From the NCBI GenBank assembly GCA_003219995.1, contig QHRC01000073.1:1-13160 (forward strand): a DNA stretch of 13,160 nucleotides, in the 5' to 3' direction. The number at the start of each line of letters is the position of its first letter. Position 1 is the stretch's first letter. A model generated the notes under the pieces. That model was not told the origin of the DNA and ran no database searches. It saw only the letters and a list, made by a program, of their open reading frames with translations. The stretch comes from Verrucomicrobiota bacterium (lineage in GTDB: Bacteria; Verrucomicrobiota; Verrucomicrobiia; Chthoniobacterales; UBA10450). A program made the position numbers and the translations under genes. Positions 6,125 to 12,574 of this stretch are shown one piece after another.

Positions 6125-6610
6125 CTACTCTTCGCCGTCGAAGTAATCGGTTTCTGTGCCTCTCACGATCACTTCAGCGGTTCCTTCCTTCAACACGGCG
6201 AACTTGCCGCTGTCAGGATAAAAACAAGAATCGCCGCGCGGATTATCGGCGATGACATAATAAACAAAGTCTTCCTCGCCCGCGTTGGTGAGTTGGTGCG
6301 CTTCGCCCGGCCCGAAGAAAAACGCGTCGCCCGCAGTAACAATTGTCGATCCATCTTTGTCACGAATGCTGCCCCGGCCCGAAACCACGAGGTAAAGTTC
6401 CGATTCTGCCGAATGCGAGTGATACGGGCAAAACGATTTGCCTTTCCGAATTCTCGCCAGCGCGAGATCAAATGGATGCCGCTTCGCCAAATCGAGCGAA
6501 TCGCGATCGCGACCGAGCGCAATGGAAATGTCTTTAACAAACTTATGGAACGTGCCCTTCGGCGATGTGCGTTCCTGCTCTGGAATATCTTTCAGATTCA
6601 CTTTGCGCAT
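6125..6610 (-). CDS. Single-domain cupin protein
   Basis: The ATG at 6610 gives 161 residues beginning MRKVNLKDIPE; a TTG three codons upstream is less likely. The cupin barrel motifs are clear. Motif 1 is H64, H66 and E71 followed by G78 (PYHSHSAESELYLVVSGRG). Motif 2 is G94 to N109 (GDAFFFGPGEAHQLTNAG) with H105. The three His and one Glu form the expected site for a divalent metal, so it is probably a metal-binding cupin. The substrate is unknown, and related proteins are listed only as cupin domain proteins. It has no signal peptide. Its first 26 codons or so match a truncated second copy at 7230-7307 in the same orientation, with a toxin-antitoxin remnant in between. It is separated from yhhQ by the MITE-like element. 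Confidence 0.87.
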   Translation of the reverse strand: MRKVNLKDIPEQERTSPKGTFHKFVKDISIALGRDRDSLDLAKRHPFDLALARIRKGKSFCPYHSHSAESELYLVVSGRGSIRDKDGSTIVTAGDAFFFGPGEAHQLTNAGEEDFVYYVIADNPRGDSCFYPDSGKFAVLKEGTAEVIVRGTETDYFDGEE

Positions 6611-6654
6611 AGAGAACAATTCCTAACCGCGCCGCTCAATCAGCACGAGAAAAA

Positions 6655-6948
6655 TTACCGGCGGCCCCGTCCGTAATTCGGATGTCGGCTGTGATGTTTG
6701 ATGACGAGAATGCGCACATGATCGGATAACATGCGGTAATAAATCGCGAACGGGAATCGCGGCATCAAATAACGTTGCACATCCTTCTCAATCACGCGCC
6801 ACCGCTCGGGACTCTCAACAATCACAGCGATAGAGCCTGATCAATAGCGTTGAGAAACTCGACGCCAAGATCAGAAAGACGATGCTCGTGGAACTGAGCT
6901 GTTTCGATGAGTTCGGCTTCGGCAGCGTGATGATAAAGTTACGCGCAT
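6655..6948 (-). pseudogene. RelE/ParE-family toxin, broken by two small frameshifts
   Basis: Read in three pieces, this gives a full RelE/ParE-type toxin. The ATG at 6948 starts MRVT. The frame then shifts by one base in a TTT run to YHHAAEAELIETAQFHEHRL and FLNAIDQALSL, which meets a TGA. A shift of two bases at a TGTG then restores IVESPERW, RYLMPRFPFAIYYRM and VRILVIKHHSRHPNYGRGRR. Removing one T and one TG would give a continuous 96-residue protein in the original frame. This family of small ribonuclease or gyrase toxins pairs with antitoxins like the one just upstream, whose stop overlaps the toxin start by 8 nt. As written, no functional toxin can be made. Assembly error at the two short repeats is an alternative explanation. 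Confidence 0.75.
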
Positions 6949-7169
6949 CCAGTCGCGCGTCGTGCCGCTTTCATGACTGCATCGTGAGAGCGACCAGTCA
7001 CTTTCCCAGACGACAACTCCTGGTCCCGGCGAATCGCTACGTCTAACGCAGTTGGTTCATTGCCGTCGGGCAAATCTAAGTTAATGCTCTGCCACAACGC
7101 CTGAGCTAGGGAAACTCGTTCAGCAAGAGGCAAGGCCATCGCTGCCGCCGTTATTTGCTTCGTGGACAT
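6939..7169 (-). CDS. Addiction-module antitoxin (PF09720 / TIGR02574 type)
   Basis: This gene codes for 76 residues, the usual size for this antitoxin family. The N-terminal part, LPLAERVSLAQALWQSINLDL (residues 14-34), is the amphipathic helix seen in these proteins. It is followed by an acidic linker and ALDVAIRRDQELSSGKVTGRSHDAVM, matching the family's 'E...R..EL.sG...g...eev' C-terminal pattern that wraps the toxin. It lies directly upstream of, and overlaps by 10 nt, the broken RelE/ParE toxin gene, in the standard antitoxin-toxin order. The antitoxin frame itself is intact. It begins 10 nt downstream of the cupin fragment's stop codon. There is no clear Shine-Dalgarno. Confidence 0.8.
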   Translation of the reverse strand: MSTKQITAAAMALPLAERVSLAQALWQSINLDLPDGNEPTALDVAIRRDQELSSGKVTGRSHDAVMKAARRATGCA

Positions 7170-7178
7170 ATCATGATC

Positions 7179-7307
7179 TTATCGTTCTGATTTAGTCGCG
7201 TCAACGCGGTCGCCTCCGAGGGCGACCGCTTCCAATGCTCTGCCAAACTTTCCCTTCGGCGATTGCAGCTCGCGCTCTTCGATGTCTTTCAGATTCACTT
7301 TGCCCAT
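7179..7307 (-). pseudogene. Truncated second copy of the cupin gene (5' fragment)
   Basis: The frame runs from the ATG at 7307 for 42 codons. MGKVNLKDIEERELQSPKGKF mirrors MRKVNLKDIPEQERTSPKGTF of the intact cupin at 6610, and the first 23 bases are identical but for one. After that the product (GRALEAVALGGDRVDATKSER) is no longer cupin-like: it is encoded by a hairpin repeat (7206-7229) and flanking bases, and stops at 7179. No cupin barrel remains, so this is a remnant, not a working gene. It lies just upstream of the antitoxin gene and just downstream of the orphan gene at 7319-7708, all on the same strand. Confidence 0.75.
7206..7229. repeat. REP-like hairpin at the cupin truncation point
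   Basis: Perfect 9-bp arms (gcggtcgcc / ggcgaccgc) enclose a 6-nt loop, tccgag. The arm length and GC-rich composition match the other hairpin repeats in the window. It begins right where similarity between the two cupin copies ends, so the truncation and the repeat are probably linked. Confidence 0.6.
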
Positions 7308-7318
7308 TCCGTCGAAAA

Positions 7319-7708
7319 TCACTCTTCAACGTTTATGTGTAACTGAGATAATTTCGTACGAAACGCCTCTACATTCGGCGCTGAGCCGCTAAGCGATGCG
7401 ACGGCGTCTAATCCGGTTAACGGGCAAAGAGCCATTGTTCGATTATCGTGAGTATATAACTCATCAAGATCACCGGTAATCGCACGAAAGGCTGCGTGAG
7501 CAAATTGGCAGGCATCCAAGCGAAATTGCTGTCGCAGCAAAACATAACCTTCGACAGCGCAATTGACGTGTGACGCGGAATAAAAGGGAAACTGATCTTC
7601 TAACCCGCGATGCTTTTTTCCGCCGAGTGAGTTGAGACCTACCGAAAGCTCTTCTTGTATGTCGTGTACTAACTTCAGCGACCGAGTTTCAAAAACCTCT
7701 TTCGACAT
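7319..7708 (-). CDS. Hypothetical protein, AT-richer orphan
   Basis: This gene codes for 129 residues of a family I do not recognise. It begins MSKEVFETRSLKLVHDIQEE, then has a charged, His/Lys-containing stretch, a central HVNCAVEGYVLLRQQFRLDACQ segment that looks alpha-helical, and an Ala/Gly-rich C-terminal part. No signal peptide, membrane segment or catalytic motif is evident. Local base composition is lower in G+C than its neighbours: 27 of 60 bases at 7441-7500, compared with 35 of 60 at 8461-8520 inside the adjacent ligD-like gene. That suggests acquired DNA. It starts 16 nt after the ligD-like stop, with AAGGGG about 11 nt before its ATG, so it could be co-transcribed with that gene. 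It is an intact frame, but its reality rests on length, ribosome site and spacing. Confidence 0.6.
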   Translation of the reverse strand: MSKEVFETRSLKLVHDIQEELSVGLNSLGGKKHRGLEDQFPFYSASHVNCAVEGYVLLRQQFRLDACQFAHAAFRAITGDLDELYTHDNRTMALCPLTGLDAVASLSGSAPNVEAFRTKLSQLHINVEE

Positions 7709-7724
7709 TAACGTTGCATCCCCT

Positions 7725-8642
7725 TCACAACTCCCACTTCTTCGGCAGCCTTTGCTTGAGCTTCTCGACCGGTGCGAAGAGGTCGCCCATTTTTTCGACG
7801 CGGACGAGAGTTTTGTCCGAGCGGCACTTTAGGAGGTCGGCTTTTTTCCTTTTTAGGCAGGTGGCGACTTCGTCCCACGTGACGGGAGTGGAAACGGTTG
7901 GTTCTTGCCTGGCGCGAAGCGAATAGACGCAAATGGTCGTTTTGTGTTCGTCGTTCTGACTCCAATCGACGAACACTTTTCCTTTGCGCAACGCTTTCGA
8001 CATATTCGAAGTGACAAGATCGAGATGTTCACGTTCGAGGTGCTGAGCGAGTGCTCGCGACAAATCTTTCGTTTGATCGAACGTGACCGGAGTATTCAAC
8101 GGCACGTAGACTTGGAGACCTTTGGAGCCGCTCGTTTTCGCAAAGCTATTGAGTTTTATTTTGCCTAACAAATCGCGCAGCCAAAGTCCGACCTGACAGC
8201 ATTGCACGATGTCGGCCGGCGCGCCGGGATCGAGATCGAAAACCATCATGGTCGGCCGAGCGACATCTTTCTTTCGCGCAAGCGACGTGTGCAATTCGAG
8301 ATCGGCCAGATTTGCCGCCCAGACTAGCGTCGGCAAATCCTGCGCCAGACAATAATCCATGATTCGGTTGTTGCCTTCGCTCCAGACCTTCGCTGTCTTG
8401 ACCCATTTCGGCCGGTGCGACGGACAATTTTTTTCGTAGAAGAACTCAGCATCCACGCCATTGGGATAGCGTTTCATGGTCAGCGGCCGATCTTTCAAAT
8501 GGGGCAGGAGCACGGGCGCAACGCGAATGTAATAATCGATCACCTGTCCCTTGGTGAAACCGACTTTCGGGTAAAGCACCTTGTCCAAGTTCGAGACCTG
8601 AATCTTGCGGCCATCGACAATCAGTTCGGCTCTATTGCTCAT
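7725..8642 (-). CDS. ligD: Stand-alone LigD polymerase domain (NHEJ primase-polymerase)
   Basis: This is an archaeo-eukaryotic primase-type polymerase that fills and extends ends during Ku-dependent non-homologous end joining. It has 305 residues, the size of the polymerase domain alone; multidomain LigD also carries a ligase and a nuclease, both absent here. Landmarks are LDKVLYP (19-25), MKRYPNGV (56-63), FFYEKNCP (67-74), the metal-binding FDLDPG (D136, D138), KTSGSKGLQVYVPL (169-182) and VFVDWSQN with the third acidic residue D226. Position 177 is Gln where the Mycobacterium polymerase domain has His in the SGSKGLH motif. Neither ku nor a ligase gene is in the window. The ATG at 8642 gives the expected N-terminus, MSNRAELIVDGRKIQVSNLD. 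Confidence 0.88.
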   Translation of the reverse strand: MSNRAELIVDGRKIQVSNLDKVLYPKVGFTKGQVIDYYIRVAPVLLPHLKDRPLTMKRYPNGVDAEFFYEKNCPSHRPKWVKTAKVWSEGNNRIMDYCLAQDLPTLVWAANLADLELHTSLARKKDVARPTMMVFDLDPGAPADIVQCCQVGLWLRDLLGKIKLNSFAKTSGSKGLQVYVPLNTPVTFDQTKDLSRALAQHLEREHLDLVTSNMSKALRKGKVFVDWSQNDEHKTTICVYSLRARQEPTVSTPVTWDEVATCLKRKKADLLKCRSDKTLVRVEKMGDLFAPVEKLKQRLPKKWEL

Positions 8643-8651
8643 TCTTGTCGA

Positions 8652-8727
8652 TTCACAGATTACGCAGATTTCCCCAGATTAAAGAAAAACAGAAAATCTG
8701 TGCGAATCTGTCAAATCTGCGGATTAA
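8652..8727. repeat. AATCTG-rich inverted repeat element
   Basis: Words of the type CAGATT and AATCTG recur seven times in about 75 bp. CACAGATT (8654-8661) is mirrored by AATCTGTG (8695-8702), and CGCAGATTT (8663-8671) by AAATCTGCG (8713-8721). The element fills the gap between lpxK and the ligD-like gene. Its right edge (ggatta on the plus strand) provides the lpxK stop codon TAA at 8726-8724. Confidence 0.6.
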
Positions 8728-9920
8728 GCAAAAAATCTTTCGGGTGAGAGCAGCGGTTGCGGTTTGCAAATGCGCGCGACGCAATGGCTCCAACTTTCGT
8801 GGCCGCTCAGAATTTCGATTTCCACGCGCAAAAAATAAATCGGTACTTTTACTTCCGCTTCCTGGAGACGCGGCATGCGCACCGCGTCTTTCTCGGTGGT
8901 GACAATCATTTCCAGATCCCGCCGGAGGCAGCGCTTGATGAAGCTGTTCAATTCCGCTTCGGAATAACGATGGTGGTCGATGTATCTTTTCGCAAGATCG
9001 ACGCGGGCGCCGAGTTTTTTTAGTCCGCCCTCGAAGCTTTCGGGTGCGGCGATGCCGCAGATCGAGCCAATGTAAGTGTCGCGTAAACGCTCGAGCGGCA
9101 ATCGTTCGCTTGTCAGAATATTTTGCAGATAAAGCGGCTTATGCGCGCACTCAATAATTTCGGCCGTGCGATTGTAACGGCGAATGCGCTGGACGAGCGC
9201 ATCGTTTGGCTCGCCCGTGTTTTTCGTGATGAAGATGTAACTGGCCCGGCGCAAATTCCGCGGCGGTTCGCGCAAGGTGCCGCGCGGCAGCAACAATTCG
9301 TTGCCGAAAGGCGCTTGTCGATCGACCAAAACCATGTCGAGCCGATGTTTGAGATGCAAATACTGCAGCCCATCATCGAGTAAGAGCGTATCGACTTTCC
9401 ATTTGTCGATTGCAAAACGCCCGCTTTTTACGCGGTCTTTGTCGACCAGCACGATTACGTCTTTCAAATTGTGCGCAAGCATGTAGGGCTCGTCACCAGC
9501 AGTCACGGAATCGAGCAGTAACGATTTTCCATCCGAGACAATTCTCGGAGGAGCGGCATCTTTCTTTCCAAATCCAGGCAGCCAATTGCGTTTGCTCGGA
9601 TGCGGAACACTTTTGTAGCCGCGGCTTAAAATCGCGACCCGCCGGCCGCCAGATTGCAACGCCCGCGCAAATTTTTCCACGATGGGCGTTTTGCCGGTGC
9701 CACCAACGGTCAAGTTTCCGATGCTAATGACGAGACAACCCAGCGTGCGCTCCCGAAAAACTCTTTTCCGGTAAAGGTACAAACGGAGCTGGACCAGCCG
9801 TTCGTAAATAAAGGAAAGCGCGTAGAGAATCGCCCGCAGAATTCTGGCGCGTGGCCCATGACGCCGCTCGAGGATGACGTCGATTGCAAACTGTTCAAGG
9901 TTTTCAAGCCAGCGGGACAT
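8724..9920 (-). CDS. lpxK: Tetraacyldisaccharide 4'-kinase
   Basis: LpxK phosphorylates the 4'-position of the lipid A disaccharide precursor at the cytoplasmic face of the inner membrane, the sixth step of the Raetz pathway. The protein has 398 residues, somewhat longer than the usual ~330-370. Its P-loop is [12 protein letters not shown] (68-79), and further LpxK motifs are LSRGYK (98-103), GDEPYML (142-148), DDGLQY (182-187), [15 protein letters not shown] (205-219) and DHHRY. An amphipathic N-terminal segment (about 28-50) fits membrane association. The extra length lies in an insertion after SRGYK (about 104-128) and a C-terminal tail that ends in the adjacent repeat element. The gene start overlaps the thrB stop by 17 nt, so the two are probably co-transcribed. 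Its presence marks a lipid A-producing Gram-negative cell. Confidence 0.92.
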   Translation of the reverse strand: MSRWLENLEQFAIDVILERRHGPRARILRAILYALSFIYERLVQLRLYLYRKRVFRERTLGCLVISIGNLTVGGTGKTPIVEKFARALQSGGRRVAILSRGYKSVPHPSKRNWLPGFGKKDAAPPRIVSDGKSLLLDSVTAGDEPYMLAHNLKDVIVLVDKDRVKSGRFAIDKWKVDTLLLDDGLQYLHLKHRLDMVLVDRQAPFGNELLLPRGTLREPPRNLRRASYIFITKNTGEPNDALVQRIRRYNRTAEIIECAHKPLYLQNILTSERLPLERLRDTYIGSICGIAAPESFEGGLKKLGARVDLAKRYIDHHRYSEAELNSFIKRCLRRDLEMIVTTEKDAVRMPRLQEAEVKVPIYFLRVEIEILSGHESWSHCVARICKPQPLLSPERFFA

Positions 9921-10794
9921 CGGAAGAATTTCGCATTTCGGATTTCGGATTTCGGGTTTTTAGAAAACGAGCACCGCGATTGTCGGCGAAAACGACGATC
10001 GTCCCCGCGGAATGATTGTCGATCTTGCAGCGCATCGCTTTCGCGATTTTCTGCGGGTTCTTTAACGTGACTGCGGCGATGGTTGAACCACTGCCGCTGA
10101 GAAACGCGCCGAGCGCACCTGCCTTTTCGGCTGCGGCGATGACGCGCGGTAAAAACGGAATCAACTTTTGGCGAAATGGTTGATGCAGCCGATCGGCGAA
10201 TGTGCCGCGCAAGCCGGAATAATTGCACGACGCAAACGCGGCGGTGATCGCGCATGCATTCACGCAGCTTTCAATCGCATCGGCGCGCGCAATTCGCGAG
10301 GGCAAAATATTTCGCGCGGTTGATGTTTTAATTTCCAAATCTGGGATCAAGAGAACAAAATACAGGCGCGATGAAACTTCGAAGCGGTGGACGTTTTGCG
10401 CGCACACCACAGTGAAACCACCAAAACTTGCCGCCGCCGCATTATCCGGATGTCCTTCCAGTTGCGCGCACAAATGAAAGATCGACAATCGATCCAGCGG
10501 ATTGCCAGAAAGCCGATTTAGGGCATGCAGAATGCCGAGACGAATGGTCGCGCTGCCGCCCAAACCGCGTGAAGCCGGAATGCCGCCCTTGATCGAAACG
10601 GAAAACGAAAACGGCGCGCGTCGGGCACGGGCAAAGAAAAACCGCGCAGCCTCGCGAACAATGGGTGGATGCCGAAACTTCCGGTCTCGGGCCAGGGTTA
10701 CATCATTATAAATGCGCAGCGCGACACCTAGGCAATCGAAACCTGGGCCAAGATTGGAAGTGCTCCCCGGAACGCGAACGGTAACTTGTTGCAT
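9904..10794 (-). CDS. thrB: Homoserine kinase (GHMP family)
   Basis: ThrB phosphorylates L-homoserine using ATP, the step before threonine synthase. The ATG at 10794 gives 296 residues starting MQQVTVRVPGSTSNLGPGFD, the usual N-terminus; the open frame further upstream is not family-like. The GHMP motifs are RVPGSTSNLGPGFDCLG (7-23), the ATP loop PASRGLGGSATIRLG (73-87), EGHPDN (113-118) and LSGSGST (232-238). The ATP loop normally reads GLGSSA; here the first Ser is Gly, a mild departure that may still be active. The last ~17 residues ([18 protein letters not shown]) are encoded by a 4x7-bp tandem repeat and do not look native. The gene overlaps lpxK and is divergent from the methyltransferase gene. 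Confidence 0.9.
   Translation of the reverse strand: MQQVTVRVPGSTSNLGPGFDCLGVALRIYNDVTLARDRKFRHPPIVREAARFFFARARRAPFSFSVSIKGGIPASRGLGGSATIRLGILHALNRLSGNPLDRLSIFHLCAQLEGHPDNAAAASFGGFTVVCAQNVHRFEVSSRLYFVLLIPDLEIKTSTARNILPSRIARADAIESCVNACAITAAFASCNYSGLRGTFADRLHQPFRQKLIPFLPRVIAAAEKAGALGAFLSGSGSTIAAVTLKNPQKIAKAMRCKIDNHSAGTIVVFADNRGARFLKTRNPKSEMRNSSDVPLA
9927..9954. repeat. Tandem 7-bp repeat, four units, inside the thrB 3' end
   Basis: On the minus strand four heptamers of the form CGAAATN follow one another (CGAAATC, CGAAATC, CGAAATG, CGAAATT). They encode the atypical C-terminal residues NPKSEMRN of ThrB and end 6 nt upstream of the lpxK ATG, where they would also act as the leader of that gene. 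Confidence 0.75.
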
Positions 10795-10907
10795 AGATGG
10801 GCCATTGAGATGGCTCGGCGCTAAATGGCGAAACTCAACGACGCGAGAGTGTAACGCCCCTAACGAGTGCGGCAAACGAGAGATTCGGCATTTCCCGTTT
10901 TGAAAGA

Positions 10908-11849
10908 ATGCGATTAAATCTCCTCCCAACGATGAAAATGAGATCGGAATGGATCGACGCAACGATGCTGCGTGATTTCGAAGCGGAGGGCACCGATGCG
11001 CACCGGTTGTGCACGACCGGCGACGGTTGGGTCGAGCGTTTCGGCCGCGACATTCTCATCTCGTTCAAAAAGGCGCGGTCGAGAGAGCGTCTCACTCGAG
11101 AGCTGGATTCGTGGCGGACCGCAGCCGGATTCACATTCGGACGGATTTTTATCCGTTTTCTGCCTTGGAAAAATGAGGAACGCGAGACGCCACAGCTTTT
11201 CCTTGGAAATAAGGAGGAAAATTTGCAAACGCTGGTTACGGAAAGGCGGCTCAAATTTGGAATCGATTTTAGCGCGGGTTATTCGGTCGGTCTATTTGTC
11301 GATCAAAGAGAGAACCGAAGCTACGCGCGCAAGATCGCGCCAAAGCGGCTGCTGAATTGTTTTGCTTATACGTGCTCCTTTTCCGTGGCGGCAGCTTCGG
11401 TTGGAGCGAAGACGGTAAATGTCGATCTTTCCAAAACATCGCTGGCGCGCGGACGCGAAAATTTTTCGCTAAACAGTCTGCCAACTAACGACCACCAGTT
11501 CATTGCCGATGACGTGTTCGCGGTTCTTCCGCAGCTGGCTCGCAGGGGACAAAAATTCGACGCGATCATTCTCGATCCGCCGACCTTTTCGCGCTCGGGG
11601 CGGGGCAAGACATTTCACGTCGAACGCGATTTTGAGAAGCTACTCCTCCTCGCGCTCGAACTAGCGGAGCGAGATGGTTGTATCCTGCTTTCGACGAATT
11701 GCTCGACTTTGCACGAACACGCTCTTGAAGTGATGGCGCGTTACTGCCTCAAGGCAATGCGACGCGCCGGCAAATTTCATCGACAACCTCCCCTGCCCGA
11801 TTTCCCACCGGATACAGGCGCCAGCTCGATCTGGCTATGTTTGCGTTGA
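10908..11849 (+). CDS. Class I SAM-dependent methyltransferase, RlmI/RlmK-like (PF10672 type)
   Basis: This gene codes for 313 residues and probably an RNA (23S rRNA) methyltransferase. The C-terminal Rossmann domain has GLFVDQREN (128-136), typical of the RlmI/K group, then LLNCFAYTCSFSVAAASVGA (motif I region, 148-167), NVDLSK with the SAM-binding acid D173, and FDAIILDPPTFSRSGRG (motif IV, 218-233) with the DPP signature. The usual motif I reads FAYTGGFS; here it is FAYTCSFS. The N-terminal ~110 residues contain strand-rich sequence but no recognisable PUA domain, unlike full-length RlmI. Alternative starts are the ATGs at 10932 and 10938. There is no signal peptide. The target base is not predictable from sequence alone. 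Confidence 0.82.
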   Translation: MRLNLLPTMKMRSEWIDATMLRDFEAEGTDAHRLCTTGDGWVERFGRDILISFKKARSRERLTRELDSWRTAAGFTFGRIFIRFLPWKNEERETPQLFLGNKEENLQTLVTERRLKFGIDFSAGYSVGLFVDQRENRSYARKIAPKRLLNCFAYTCSFSVAAASVGAKTVNVDLSKTSLARGRENFSLNSLPTNDHQFIADDVFAVLPQLARRGQKFDAIILDPPTFSRSGRGKTFHVERDFEKLLLLALELAERDGCILLSTNCSTLHEHALEVMARYCLKAMRRAGKFHRQPPLPDFPPDTGASSIWLCLR

Positions 11850-11898
11850 CGAAAATGGGTGCGCGCGGAGAACCGTTCGTATCCGAAACTTAAATGTT

Positions 11899-12180
11899 AT
11901 GGACGAATCAGTTGCTGGAACATCCGAAGACCTTGCCGAACGCGGATTTCGCTACACCAAAGAGCAATTCGAGGCCGTGCTGAGTCAAACCCAAGATTAC
12001 GTGCGGGAGAAGCCGGGACAGTCTCTTCTCTACGCTTTCGTCGCAGGATTGGTTCTGAACCGGCTTCCGCTCGGCCAAATCGTCGGTGGCATGTTTCGGC
12101 TCCTTCGGCTGGCGTTGAAACCGGCGATTCTCATCTACGGCGCAACGAAACTGTATCAAGCAACTCAGGACGAAGAATAG
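11899..12180 (+). CDS. Small membrane-anchored protein, DUF883/ElaB-like layout
   Basis: This gene codes for 93 residues. The N-terminal half (MDESVAGTSEDLAERGFRYT to about residue 38) is polar and probably helical. QTQDYVREKPGQSLLYAFVAGLVL (31-54) then resembles the junction of ElaB/YqjD-type proteins, where a helix meets an 'EKP.QS' turn and a membrane segment. A second hydrophobic stretch spans about 66-84. The product is likely a small inner-membrane protein of unknown role. The resemblance to the ribosome-associated ElaB/YqjD family is in layout and not a firm homology. It starts 49 nt after the methyltransferase stop on the same strand, and a GC-rich hairpin repeat follows directly after its stop codon. 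Confidence 0.65.
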   Translation: MDESVAGTSEDLAERGFRYTKEQFEAVLSQTQDYVREKPGQSLLYAFVAGLVLNRLPLGQIVGGMFRLLRLALKPAILIYGATKLYQATQDEE

Positions 12181-12181
12181 G

Positions 12182-12205
12182 TGTAGCGACGCTCGCCGCG
12201 GCGAG
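12182..12205. repeat. TGTAG-type hairpin after the small membrane protein gene
   Basis: TGTAGCGACG leads into the perfect 14-bp palindrome ctcgccg/cggcgag (12192-12205), which as a hairpin gives 5 bp with a 4-nt loop. The TGTAG start and GC-rich stem match the elements at 3264 and 5187. It begins 2 nt after the stop codon of the gene ending at 12180 and could act as a transcript 3' structure; no T-run follows. Confidence 0.5.
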
Positions 12206-12250
12206 GGCCGATCTTGATGGACCCCGCGGCTGATCAGCTGCCAGGCGCAA

Positions 12251-12460
12251 TCACTTCTCGAGCGTAAAACCGACTTTAAGCGTGACCTGCCAATGATCGA
12301 TCTTACCATTCTCGATGTAGCCGCGTGTTTCGGTCACTTCAAACCAGCGCATGTTGCGGATCGTTTTCTCAGCTCGCAGCAGCGCATTTTTTACCGCCTC
12401 CTCGAAGCCGGTCGGAGACGAACCGACCAACTCAATTTTTTTGTAAATGTGCTCAGACAT
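12251..12460 (-). CDS. Dodecin (flavin-binding dodecamer subunit)
   Basis: Dodecin subunits assemble into a hollow dodecamer that binds and buffers riboflavin, FMN or related flavins in the cytoplasm. The ATG at 12460 gives 69 residues, the normal family length, starting [20 protein letters not shown]. An upstream in-frame ATG at 12544 would add 28 residues that are Cys-rich and not family-like. [20 protein letters not shown] (36-55) carries the flavin-stacking Trp (W39), and [10 protein letters not shown] (56-65) contains the conserved Gln (Q58) after a Trp where many homologues have Tyr. It is convergent with the small membrane protein gene and divergent from acs. Confidence 0.9.
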   Translation of the reverse strand: MSEHIYKKIELVGSSPTGFEEAVKNALLRAEKTIRNMRWFEVTETRGYIENGKIDHWQVTLKVGFTLEK

Positions 12461-12574
12461 TACACACTCTCGGTCGCAGGCGCACGAAAACAACAAAAAG
12501 GCGGCGCACAAATCTGCTGAGGGCGAACTTTCCGTTGAGCGCATGCTTAGAGGTTGCTAGCGTCAGGATCGACA

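Noticed and set aside
6017..6676. Plus-strand open frame of 219 codons across the cupin region
   Set aside because: It runs opposite the cupin and through the MITE-like element; its product has no family features, while the minus strand encodes intact cupin motifs.
6655..7708. Possible defence island or new immune system around the TA remnant
   Set aside because: There is only one antitoxin, a broken toxin, a cupin fragment and one unknown gene. No nuclease, helicase, STAND ATPase, reverse transcriptase or phage gene is present to support it.
10795..10907. Small hairpin (gccat/atggc) upstream of thrB as a threonine attenuator
   Set aside because: The stem is only 5 bp, with no leader peptide rich in Thr/Ile codons and no T-run, so chance is likely.
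3264..12205. CRISPR array
   Set aside because: The repeats are few, scattered, palindromic and not evenly spaced; there are no cas genes.
12461..12544. N-terminal extension of dodecin to an ATG at 12544
   Set aside because: The added residues are Cys-rich and lack family similarity; the start at 12460 gives the standard length and MSEHIYKK beginning.
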